Shown here piece by piece: positions 15,165 to 22,992 of a stretch of DNA of 33,372 nt (positions within the stretch are counted from its first letter, which is position 1; every line of letters starts with the position of its first letter). The notes under the pieces were generated by a model. The model saw nothing but the letters and a program-made list of their open reading frames with translations. It ran no database searches and had not been told where the DNA came from. Origin of the DNA: Anaerolineae bacterium (lineage in GTDB: Bacteria > Chloroflexota > Anaerolineae > B4-G1 > DUEL01); assembly GCA_016931695.1 (NCBI GenBank), contig JAFGEI010000053.1:1-33372 (forward strand), written 5' to 3'. A program made the position numbers and the translations under genes.

Positions 15165-15803
15165 TCAGGTGGTTGTGTGCCCCTGCCGATCTATTCCCAG
15201 TATGTGCTCAGCCAACTCCCGCGCAAAGGCGCGGGGAGGAACCGGTCCCTTGCAGTCAAAGACGACGCCGTCGACAGGGGCGTTCCGGAGCTGGGCAAAG
15301 AGGTCCCGGCCGCCCAGGGTCAGGATGAGGGGTTGGAAATCGAACTGGGGCGCGGCCCAGGCCATAAAGGCATCCAATGTATCGTCGGCAGTGAAAACCG
15401 CCGCCAGTCTGCGGCCCTGGTCGTCGGGGGCGAGCACCATCTGGTAGCCTTCCCCCACCTGGCGCAGCACGATCTGGTAGTGGGCAAAATCCCTGAGCAG
15501 CGCGAACAGTTGATCGGCCATGGCCGGATCGTGCAATGCCAGCTCCAGTTCGACCGCCTTGGCCCACCGCAGCAGCATCGGCAGCTGGTGTTGCTTGTAG
15601 TGGATCGCCAGCGCGGTGAAGGGGTTGACGTTGACAATAGATTCCATGCGGATGACGCGGAACCACGGCCCGTCCTCGCCAAAGCCGGCGGGCACGCGCC
15701 AGTGGCGGTAGGTCATGAAACTGCGCAGCAGGGCGCTGCCTGCCAGTTCGTTGGCCAGGAACTGGCGGATGGCATCCCGGGGTAGGAGTGTGTCGTTGGT
15801 CAT
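15165..15803 (-). CDS. SseB-like protein
   Basis: A 212-residue soluble protein. The C-terminal half resembles the SseB N-terminal domain (PF07179-type): RRLAAVFTADDTLDAFMAW, then LTLGGRDLFAQLRNAPVDGV and VFDCKGPVPPRAFARELA. The N-terminal half (about 1-110) has no match I can name; it includes RHWRVPAGFGEDGPWFRV. SseB-like domains occur in many bacteria without a settled biochemical role. The start at 15803 was chosen because a strong promoter places the transcript start at or next to this ATG and no ribosome site precedes it, implying leaderless translation. The gene is divergent from the GH13-type gene, with overlapping promoters, so the two may be co-regulated. Family call moderate, function unknown. 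Confidence 0.65.
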   Translation of the reverse strand: MTNDTLLPRDAIRQFLANELAGSALLRSFMTYRHWRVPAGFGEDGPWFRVIRMESIVNVNPFTALAIHYKQHQLPMLLRWAKAVELELALHDPAMADQLFALLRDFAHYQIVLRQVGEGYQMVLAPDDQGRRLAAVFTADDTLDAFMAWAAPQFDFQPLILTLGGRDLFAQLRNAPVDGVVFDCKGPVPPRAFARELAEHILGIDRQGHTTT

Positions 15804-15809
15804 CGTCTG

Positions 15810-15838
15810 ATTGTACCGGGAATTTCCCCGCTTGCCAA
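15810..15838 (-). promoter_or_regulatory. Strong promoter for the SseB-like gene, leaderless type
   Basis: On the minus strand: TTGGCA (15838-15833, five of six), 17-bp spacer, TACAAT (15815-15810, five of six). The ATG at 15803 is only 6 nt beyond the -10 box, where transcription is expected to start. The spacer contains a short dyad, GGGAAATTCCC, that could bind a repressor. Confidence 0.7.
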
Positions 15839-15859
15839 CTCTCCTTTGCTGGGTAGAAT
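15832..15859 (+). promoter_or_regulatory. Promoter for the GH13 gene, sharing its -35 box
   Basis: TTGCCA (15832-15837, five of six), 16-bp spacer, TAGAAT (15854-15859, five of six). The -35 overlaps the opposite-strand -35 of the SseB-like gene, because TTGCCAA reads TTGGCAA on the other strand. The GH13 ATG is 36 nt downstream. Confidence 0.6.
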
Positions 15860-15895
15860 ACAGGGAGTAACGACTCAACAGCGGGGGCAAGATCG

Positions 15896-18800
15896 ATGAG
15901 CCAGGTGCGCAAGGAATTCCACATCTCTCGCCAGGCGCGGGACCGGTACCAGTTTGATGACGCGCTCTTTTCTCTGACCGGCCGGTTGATCCTGGCCAAC
16001 TTTACCGCCGCCCGCGGGCTGGCGCAAAAGATGAACCAGCGGCGGGACCTGGTCCGCTTCCCCGAGCAGGCGGTGCAGGCGGGCCAGATCAATGCCATGG
16101 GCCTGATCGACGAGATCATGCACCACGTGATCGACGTGTACAGCGAGCAGGTCAATCCCCAGGTGTTGGAAAAAGCGCTGGCCTGGCTGGACGGACGGCT
16201 GGGAGCGGAGCGGGTCGACCAGGCCCTGGCCCGCTTTGCCGACCACTTTCCGCCCGTGGCGGTCTACCGGCGGGAGATCCCCGTCGCGGCCTACGTGCAG
16301 GGAGAGACGGCGGGCGTGTCCCACCGCCAGGTGCTTTTGGAAGAGATGCTCATGCTCTGGCTGGCCAACGTCAACCCCGCCTGCGCCCCCTACCTGGAGC
16401 TGTTCGACGATTCCGAGTTGGAGGTCGAGACCGCTTACCGCCAGGTGGTGGCCGAGCTCGGCGCTTTTTTCGAGACCCAGCCCGTCTTTGGTCCTGATCG
16501 GCAGAACCTGATCGACATGCTGCGCGACCCGGCCATCGTCGTGCCGCACTCCCTGCCCGGACAGCTGGAGTACATCCGCGAGCGATGGGGGTTCTTGTTG
16601 GGCCGCTATCTCTACCGCCTGCTCAGCAGCCTCGACCTGATCCGCGAGGAGGAGAAGGCGGTCTTTGCCGGGCCCGGCCCGGCCCAAATCTATGAATTCG
16701 GCGCCCTCGAGTTCGAAGCCGAGCGCTTTAGCCCCGACCAGGATTGGATGCCCAACGTGGTCCTGTTGGCCAAGAACGCCTACGTCTGGCTCGACCAGCT
16801 CGCCAAAAAACACGGCCGTCCCATCAACCGGCTGGACCAGATCCCCGACCTGGAGCTGGATAGCCTGGCCCGGTGGGGGATGACCGGCTTGTGGCTCATC
16901 GGCCTGTGGGAGCGCAGCCCCGCCTCGCGGCGGATCAAGCAGTTGTGCGGCAATCCCGACGCCGTGGCCTCCGCCTATTCCCTGTTCGATTACGAGATCG
17001 CCGCCGACCTGGGCGGGGATGCAGCCTACCAGGACCTGCGCGAGCGGGCCTGGCGGCGGGGGATTCGCCTGGCGAGCGACATGGTGCCCAACCACATGGG
17101 CATCGATTCGCCCTGGGTAATGGAACACCCGGATTGGTTCATCGGCCTCGATCACAGCCCGTTCCCGGCCTATTCCTTCAACGGCCCGGACCTTTCCTGG
17201 GACGAGCGGGTGGGCATCTATTTGGACGATCACTACTACGACCGGACCGACGCAGCGGTGGTTTTTAAGCGGGTCGATCGCCAGTCCGGCCGCGAGCGCT
17301 ACGTCTACCACGGCAACGACGGCACCAGCATGCCCTGGAACGACACCGCCCAGCTCGATTACCTGAACCCGGCCGTGCGCGAGGCGGTGACGCAAAAGAT
17401 CCTCCACGTCGCCCGCATGTTCCCCATCATCCGCTTCGACGCCGCCATGACCCTGGCCAAAAAACATTACCAGCGGCTCTGGTTCCCCGAACCCGGCGCC
17501 GGGGGGGCGATTCCCTCGCGGGCCGAGTTCGGCATGACCCGCGAGGCGTTCGACCGGCACATGCCGGCCGAGTTCTGGCGCGAGCTGGTCGACCGGGTGG
17601 CGCAGGAGGCGCCGAACACCCTGCTGCTGGCAGAGGCTTTTTGGCTGATGGAGGGCTATTTCGTGCGCACGCTGGGCATGCACCGCGTCTACAACAGCGC
17701 CTTTATGAACATGCTGCGCGACGAAAAGAACGCCGAGTACCGCCTGGTGATCAAAAACACCCTCGAATTCGACCCGCGCATCCTCAAGCGCTACGTCAAT
17801 TTTATGAACAACCCCGACGAGCGCACCGCCGTCGACCAGTTCGGCAAGGGCGACAAGTATTTCGGCGTCTGCGTGATGATGGCGACGATGCCCGGCCTGC
17901 CCATGTTTGGCCACGGCCAGGTCGAAGGGTTTACGGAACGATATGGCATGGAGTACCGCCGTGCCTATTGGGACGAGCCGGTCGACGGCTACCTGGTCGA
18001 GCGGCACGAACGCGAGGTCTTTCCGCTGCTGCGCCGGCGCTATCTCTTTGCCGGCGTGGATAACTTTTTGCTCTACGACTTTGTCACGCCAGAGGGGCAC
18101 GTCGACGAGGACGTCTTTGCCTACTCGAACCGCAGCGGCGCGGGCGACGAGCGGGCGCTGGTGGTCTATCACAACCGCTATGCCGAGACGAGGGGCTGGA
18201 TCCGCACCTCGGTCGCTTACTCGGCGCCGGGGGAGGAGGGCGACGAGCCGCGGCTGCTGCGCAAGGGGCTGGGCGAGGGACTCGGCCTGCACGACGACGC
18301 GCGCGCTTTTTGCACCTTTCGCGACCACGTGACGGGGCTGGAGTACATCCGCAGCAGCCGCGAGTTGTTCGAGCAGGGGTTGTACGTCGAGCTGGCGGCC
18401 TACAAGTACCACGTCTTGGTCGGCTTTTCCGAGGTGTGGGACGACGAGACCCGCCGCTACGCGCACCTGGCGGCCTACCTCGGCGGGCGCGGCGTCCCCA
18501 GCATCGAGGAAGCGCTGCAGGAGGTGCTGCTCCGCCCGGTTCACGAGCCGTTTCGCGCCCTGGTCAACGGGCCTGCCTTCCGGCGGCTGATGGACGCCCG
18601 CTTGCTCGACCCCGCTGCTGCTGAACGGCGCGAGCTGTTAACGGACGTTGGCCAAGGGCTGGAGCGCCTGCTGCGGGCGGTCAAGCAGGTCGCTGGCGGC
18701 AGCGGCGACGCGGCCCGCGTCGCCCGCAGCGTGCAGGCCAGGCTGGCGGCGGCCCTGCAGCTGCCGCTCCTGGCGGAGCGCTTGCCGCCGAAGCTCGCGT

Positions 18801-19363
18801 GGGTTGGCGAGCGGGTGGCGGCGCTCCTGGGCGACGATCCCTGCGCCTGGGGGACGCTGCTGGGCTGGCTCTTTGCCCACGCCCTGGGCCAGGTCGACGG
18901 CGGGCCTGCGCCGCTGCTGGCCCGCAGTTGGTTCGACGAGTGGTTGTTGGGCCGGACCGTCGCCGGCGCGCTGCGGGATCTGGGGGTGGACGAAGCGGCG
19001 GTCGATTCCGCCCTGGTCACGATCCGCGTCCTGTTGACGCACCAGGACTGGTTCGCCGTCGCGGCCGCCGCCGAGCGCCCGTACCGGGTTCTCGAAACGT
19101 GGCTGAGCGACCGTGAGCTGCAGCAGCTCATCGGCGTCAACCGCCACCAGGGAATACTCTGGTTCCACCACGAATCCTTCACCCGGCTGCTCGACTGGAT
19201 GCTGGTCGTGGCCGTGGTCGACAGCCTGAGCGACGTCCAGCGCGCGCCGGAGGTTACCGCGCAAGAAATCGCCGCGCGCAGTGCAGTGATCCGCCGGCTC
19301 GCGCAGGCGGAACAGGAATCCGGCTACCGCCTGGAGCGGCTGCTGGATGCATCCCGGAGGTAA
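15896..19363 (+). CDS. Giant GH13 (alpha-amylase superfamily) protein with two extra regions
   Basis: A 1155-residue protein whose middle (about 285-720) is a GH13 barrel. Region I is DMVPNH (395-400). Region II is RFDAAM with the nucleophile Asp515. Region III is LLLAEAF with the acid/base Glu580. Region IV is FMNNPDE with Asp641. Pro640 replaces the usual His of NHD, a change also known in GlgE (TPD). The three catalytic acids are intact. About 285 residues before and 435 after the barrel are mostly helical and match no domain I recognise. There is no signal peptide, so it is probably cytosolic. The GPH symporter gene starts 2 nt after its stop. It may act on an alpha-glucan, a glycosyl phosphate or an imported oligosaccharide; hydrolase or transferase activity is open. 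Confidence 0.85.
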   Translation: MSQVRKEFHISRQARDRYQFDDALFSLTGRLILANFTAARGLAQKMNQRRDLVRFPEQAVQAGQINAMGLIDEIMHHVIDVYSEQVNPQVLEKALAWLDGRLGAERVDQALARFADHFPPVAVYRREIPVAAYVQGETAGVSHRQVLLEEMLMLWLANVNPACAPYLELFDDSELEVETAYRQVVAELGAFFETQPVFGPDRQNLIDMLRDPAIVVPHSLPGQLEYIRERWGFLLGRYLYRLLSSLDLIREEEKAVFAGPGPAQIYEFGALEFEAERFSPDQDWMPNVVLLAKNAYVWLDQLAKKHGRPINRLDQIPDLELDSLARWGMTGLWLIGLWERSPASRRIKQLCGNPDAVASAYSLFDYEIAADLGGDAAYQDLRERAWRRGIRLASDMVPNHMGIDSPWVMEHPDWFIGLDHSPFPAYSFNGPDLSWDERVGIYLDDHYYDRTDAAVVFKRVDRQSGRERYVYHGNDGTSMPWNDTAQLDYLNPAVREAVTQKILHVARMFPIIRFDAAMTLAKKHYQRLWFPEPGAGGAIPSRAEFGMTREAFDRHMPAEFWRELVDRVAQEAPNTLLLAEAFWLMEGYFVRTLGMHRVYNSAFMNMLRDEKNAEYRLVIKNTLEFDPRILKRYVNFMNNPDERTAVDQFGKGDKYFGVCVMMATMPGLPMFGHGQVEGFTERYGMEYRRAYWDEPVDGYLVERHEREVFPLLRRRYLFAGVDNFLLYDFVTPEGHVDEDVFAYSNRSGAGDERALVVYHNRYAETRGWIRTSVAYSAPGEEGDEPRLLRKGLGEGLGLHDDARAFCTFRDHVTGLEYIRSSRELFEQGLYVELAAYKYHVLVGFSEVWDDETRRYAHLAAYLGGRGVPSIEEALQEVLLRPVHEPFRALVNGPAFRRLMDARLLDPAAAERRELLTDVGQGLERLLRAVKQVAGGSGDAARVARSVQARLAAALQLPLLAERLPPKLAWVGERVAALLGDDPCAWGTLLGWLFAHALGQVDGGPAPLLARSWFDEWLLGRTVAGALRDLGVDEAAVDSALVTIRVLLTHQDWFAVAAAAERPYRVLETWLSDRELQQLIGVNRHQGILWFHHESFTRLLDWMLVVAVVDSLSDVQRAPEVTAQEIAARSAVIRRLAQAEQESGYRLERLLDASRR

Positions 19364-19364
19364 T

Positions 19365-20774
19365 ATGGCCGAATCGAAGGTATTGCGAGAAGAATTTGTT
19401 CCCCTCTCCAGCCGCATCTGGGTCTCGGCAGCGGATGCCGCCTGCGCGATGCTGCAGGGTCTGGCCGGAAGCGGCGTGCTGACCTATTACTTTACCCGCT
19501 GGCGTGGTCTCGACCCCCTCCTGGCGGCAAGGGTGTGGATCTTGTTCGGCATCTGGAACGCGATCAACGACCCCCTGTTCGGCTACGTCAGCGACCGCAC
19601 CAGGAGCGGCCTGGGGCGGCGCATCCCCTACATCCGCTACGGCGCCCCGCTCTATGCCCTGGCCTTTATCGCCTGTTGGATCAACTGGCCGGGCAGCGGG
19701 AGCAACCAGACGGCAATGTTCCTCCAGATGCTGGTGCTGCTCTTTTTCTTTGACATTCTCTACACCTCCATCGCCACCAGCATCTATGTGATGCCCTTCG
19801 AGATGGCGATTTCGAACAAGGTGCGGAGCAGCATTCTCCTCTGGAAAATCATCTTTGCCGTCTTTCCCCTGGCGGTCCCATTGGTGCTGATCCCCATGAT
19901 TCAACCGGGGCCGGGCGAAGATGCCACCTTGTACCAGCTGATTATGGTCGCCTTTGGCATCGGGATGGGGGCGACGATCCTGGTCAGCACCTTTTTCTAC
20001 CGCGAAAAGCACTTTCAGCGCCAGGAGGAACAGTTTCCCTTTTTCAAGTCGCTATGGGAGTGTTTTACCAACCGGTCGTTCATCCTCTTTGAGGTGATGA
20101 GCTTTACCATCATCTACGTGCAGACGGGGCTGATGCAGGGGGTGCTCTATTATTTCGACGAGATCGCGGTGCCGCCGGTTCCGCTCTACGTGGCCCTGGC
20201 CGTGGGCATCGTGGCCGGGGTGGTGCTCTTTATGCGCCAGCGGGAGGCGTGGGGGGTCAAAAAGAGCATGCGCATCATGGCCCTGCTCTTTTCCTGCGGC
20301 TGCTTTGCCGTGCTCCTGGGAGGCCGGCTCCTCGTTCCGGCGGCCATCGGGTTCTTTTGCTTCGGCCTGGGATTTTCCGGCGGCATGTACCTCATCCCGT
20401 TGATGAACGGCGACGTGGTGGACATGGACGAGCACCGCACCGGGCTGCGGCGCGAGGGGATGTATGCCGGGGTCAACAGCTTTATCACCAAGCCGGCGAT
20501 CAGCATCGCCCAGGCCGTCTTTCTCTGGTTCCTCGCCCGCTACGGCTACGATCAATCGCTGGCCAAGGGGCTGCAGTCCACTTCCGCCGAGACCGGCATC
20601 CTGGTCGGGTGGACGCTGGTGCCCGGATTGCTGCTCTTTTTCTGCTTTGTCGTCCTGCACGGGTATCCGCTGGCGGGGGAGGAGTGGAACAAGATCAAGG
20701 CCCGGCTGGCGGTGATCCACGAAAAAAAGGAGCGGCAGTATCTGGCGGAGCAAGGATACCGCTACGTTGAATAA
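19365..20774 (+). CDS. GPH-family sugar:cation symporter
   Basis: A 469-residue permease of the glycoside-pentoside-hexuronide (MelB-like) branch of the major facilitator superfamily, importing a glycoside with Na+ or H+. The family mark NDPLFGYVSDRTRSGLGRRI lies after the second membrane segment, and about 12 hydrophobic segments can be drawn. The second half contains MNGDVVDMDEHRTGLRREG, the usual GPH loop before helix 10. The start at 19365 has GGAGG at 19355-19359, which overlaps the stop of the GH13 gene; an ATG 18 nt upstream lacks a site. The glycosidase downstream overlaps its last 8 nt. Position between a GH13 protein and a secreted glycosidase suggests it imports the sugar they process. 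Confidence 0.88.
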   Translation: MAESKVLREEFVPLSSRIWVSAADAACAMLQGLAGSGVLTYYFTRWRGLDPLLAARVWILFGIWNAINDPLFGYVSDRTRSGLGRRIPYIRYGAPLYALAFIACWINWPGSGSNQTAMFLQMLVLLFFFDILYTSIATSIYVMPFEMAISNKVRSSILLWKIIFAVFPLAVPLVLIPMIQPGPGEDATLYQLIMVAFGIGMGATILVSTFFYREKHFQRQEEQFPFFKSLWECFTNRSFILFEVMSFTIIYVQTGLMQGVLYYFDEIAVPPVPLYVALAVGIVAGVVLFMRQREAWGVKKSMRIMALLFSCGCFAVLLGGRLLVPAAIGFFCFGLGFSGGMYLIPLMNGDVVDMDEHRTGLRREGMYAGVNSFITKPAISIAQAVFLWFLARYGYDQSLAKGLQSTSAETGILVGWTLVPGLLLFFCFVVLHGYPLAGEEWNKIKARLAVIHEKKERQYLAEQGYRYVE

Positions 20775-22083
20775 CAAGGCCCGGCTGGCTCTCGTCGTGA
20801 CGCTGCTGCTCCTCGCCAGCAGCATGGCCCGTCCCGCGCCGGCCGACGCGCTGGGCGAGCGCCTGGTCCTGGCCTTTTATTACGCCTGGTTTGGCTGGGA
20901 CGTGTGGGAGTCGGGCCTGCCGGACCAGCCGCTCCAACCCTACGTCTCCACCGACCCCGCCGCCGTTGAGCGCCACGTGCTCTGGGCGCAGCAGGCGGGA
21001 ATCGACGCCTTTGTCCAATCCTGGTACGGCCCCCAGGTGGAGAACAACCAGACCGAGCCCAACCTGGCCCTGCTGCTCGACATCGCCCAGCGGCACGGTT
21101 TCCAGGCGGCGGTCGATTTCGAGACCACCAGTCCCTTTTTCCAGACCGAGCAGGACGTCGTCGAAGGCCTGCGCTACCTGTTGGACGTTCACGCCAACCA
21201 TCCGGCCTACCTGCGCGTCGGCGGGCGGCCGGTCGTCTTTTTCTGGCGCCAGAATCGCTTCCCGGTCGATTGGTGGGTCGCCGTGCGCGAACGGCTCGAC
21301 CCCCATCACCTGAGCATCTGGATCATGGAGGGCGTCGACCTGGGCTACCTGGGCCCTTTTGACGGCACGCACCTCTACAGCGTGGCCTGGGACCCCAACC
21401 CCGGGGCGACGCTCCGCCGGTGGGGGGAGCGGATTCGCCGCTGGAATGCCGAGCACGGTTCGGTCAAGTACTGGGTGGCCACGGTGATGCCGGGCTACCA
21501 CGACCTGGTCACCGGGCGGCCGGACGCCTTTGTCCGCGACCGGGCCGATGGCGCGTACTACCGCGACTGTTGGGCGGGGGCGATCCAGAGCGGCGCGGAC
21601 ATGGTCGTCATCACCAGCTTTAACGAGTGGCCGGAGGGTTCGTACATCGAGCCCAGCGTGGTCTATGGCGATTTCTACCTTGGCCTGACGCGGGAGTTGG
21701 GCGACCTCTACCGCGCCAGCGAGCCGATGCCGTACGACGTGCCCGGGGCGCCGATCATCGCCGGTTCGGTGGCCGGTCCCACGCCGACGGTGACGCCGAC
21801 CGTTGCGTTGACCCCGCCGGCGACGCCGACCGGGACGCCGCTCCCCACCCCCACGGCGACGGTGACCGCGGCCCCACTCCCTACCAGCCCCCCGCCCCGC
21901 CCCACCTCCCATCCGGCGGTCACGCCAACGGATGTGCCAACGCCCACCCCGTCCCCCCCGCCGGCTGTGGCGCCATCCCCGCCGGCGCGTCGAGCTGGCG
22001 CCAGCGGCCTGTTGGCCGTGGCGGTGGTCGCCGTTGGCCTGGCGTTGGTGCTGGGCTCGCTCCTGCTGGGACGACGGGCATAA
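20767..22083 (+). CDS. Surface-anchored GH99-like glycosidase
   Basis: A 438-residue exported enzyme. The order is signal peptide (about 1-28), a GH99-like barrel (about 30-325), a Thr/Pro-rich stalk (about 335-405), and one membrane helix near the end, closed by Arg-Arg. The barrel has FYYAWFGWDVWESG, SWYGP, and ITSFNEWPEGSYIEPS, where Glu287 and Glu290 have the i, i+3 spacing of the two catalytic Glu of GH99 endo-alpha-mannosidases and mannanases (NEWHEG). It starts with TTG, overlapping the symporter stop by 8 nt, with AAGGAT about 11 nt upstream; this start is needed for the signal peptide. It should face outside and release sugars for the symporter. An alpha-mannan substrate is inference from the family. 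Confidence 0.85.
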   Translation: MNNKARLALVVTLLLLASSMARPAPADALGERLVLAFYYAWFGWDVWESGLPDQPLQPYVSTDPAAVERHVLWAQQAGIDAFVQSWYGPQVENNQTEPNLALLLDIAQRHGFQAAVDFETTSPFFQTEQDVVEGLRYLLDVHANHPAYLRVGGRPVVFFWRQNRFPVDWWVAVRERLDPHHLSIWIMEGVDLGYLGPFDGTHLYSVAWDPNPGATLRRWGERIRRWNAEHGSVKYWVATVMPGYHDLVTGRPDAFVRDRADGAYYRDCWAGAIQSGADMVVITSFNEWPEGSYIEPSVVYGDFYLGLTRELGDLYRASEPMPYDVPGAPIIAGSVAGPTPTVTPTVALTPPATPTGTPLPTPTATVTAAPLPTSPPPRPTSHPAVTPTDVPTPTPSPPPAVAPSPPARRAGASGLLAVAVVAVGLALVLGSLLLGRRA

Positions 22084-22110
22084 ACGGGGGAGAGGAAACG
22101 GAGAATCGAC

Positions 22111-22992
22111 GTGTCACAAGACAAATCGACTGCAGGCAAGAAAAACCGCCTGGTCGCCGCCCTGGGGTGGACGCGCGCCAGCTACTTTCTCGTCAGCGCC
22201 TTTTTCGCCACCGTCGTGTTGATCGCCATCGTCTGGTGGCCGCTGGCGGAAGAGGCGCTCTCCTACTTTGACCCCCACCGTCCCTGGTGGGTCCAGTTCG
22301 ACTGGCTGCTGCTGGGCGATTTTCTCGTCATGTCGTTCTTGATCACCGCCGGCGCGGACCTGAAAGCGGACAGCTGGATCGTCGTGGTGGGCCTGGTCGG
22401 CGGGCTGGTGATCGAAAGCTGGGGCACCCAGACCGAGTTGTGGACCTATTACACGCTCGAACGCCCGCCGCTGTGGATCGTTCCCGCCTGGCCCATCGCC
22501 AGCCTGTCCATCGACCGGCTCGTGCGCCTCCTGGACATCGGGATCGAGAAAAAAGGAGTGACGTTCTTCCGTTGGACCTATTGGCTGGTCATGCCGGCCT
22601 TTTACGGGCTGATGCTCTATTTCGTCTGGCCGACGATGACCCAGTCGCTGACCGTGATGGCGCTGCTGCTGTGCGCTTTCCTGGTCGCCACGCCGACCGA
22701 TTACCGGCGGGCGGTGCTGACCTTTGCCGCCGGCTCGGGACTGGGCTACTTTTTGGAGCTGTGGGGCACCACGCGCGCCTGTTGGACCTATTACACGCTG
22801 CAGACGCCGCCCTTGTTCGCCGTGCTGGCCCACGGCATGGCGGCGGTCGCTTTTTGGCGCGCCGAGCTGGTGCTGCGGCAGCTCATTGCTCGTCTACCCG
22901 CAGCAGCAGCAGCGTGCCGAGCACGGCGCTGGCGGAGGCCAGCAGGAAAAGAAGCGGGTAACCCAGGTAGTCGCCAGGGCGCAGATTGTTGA
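22111..22992 (+). CDS. Internally duplicated membrane protein, function unknown
   Basis: A 293-residue integral membrane protein with about seven hydrophobic segments. It contains one motif twice, 114 residues apart: E-x-WGT-x5-WTYYTL-x2-PPL, first at Glu102 and again at Glu216. The conserved Glu, Trp and Tyr within membrane segments suggest a membrane enzyme or binding site on a pseudo-twofold axis. Tandem duplicated membrane carotenoid enzymes (CrtYcd lycopene cyclase domains, CruF) share this style, but I cannot claim membership. It starts with GTG, GGAG about 7 nt upstream, 27 nt after the GH99 gene, so it is probably in the same operon. The last 36 codons overlap a convergent MFS gene and are Arg/Ala-rich, so the real fold may end near residue 260. 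Confidence 0.7.
   Translation: MSQDKSTAGKKNRLVAALGWTRASYFLVSAFFATVVLIAIVWWPLAEEALSYFDPHRPWWVQFDWLLLGDFLVMSFLITAGADLKADSWIVVVGLVGGLVIESWGTQTELWTYYTLERPPLWIVPAWPIASLSIDRLVRLLDIGIEKKGVTFFRWTYWLVMPAFYGLMLYFVWPTMTQSLTVMALLLCAFLVATPTDYRRAVLTFAAGSGLGYFLELWGTTRACWTYYTLQTPPLFAVLAHGMAAVAFWRAELVLRQLIARLPAAAAACRARRWRRPAGKEAGNPGSRQGADC

Noticed and set aside
15896-18544. Long minus-strand open frame opposite the GH13 gene
   Set aside because: It mirrors the GC-rich GH13 codons, is rich in His, Val, Gln and Ala typical of antisense frames, and has no motif; the plus-strand catalytic residues are intact.
20767-22083. Sortase or PEP-CTERM-type anchor on the GH99-like protein
   Set aside because: No LPxTG or PEP motif precedes the terminal helix; a plain membrane anchor is the simpler reading.
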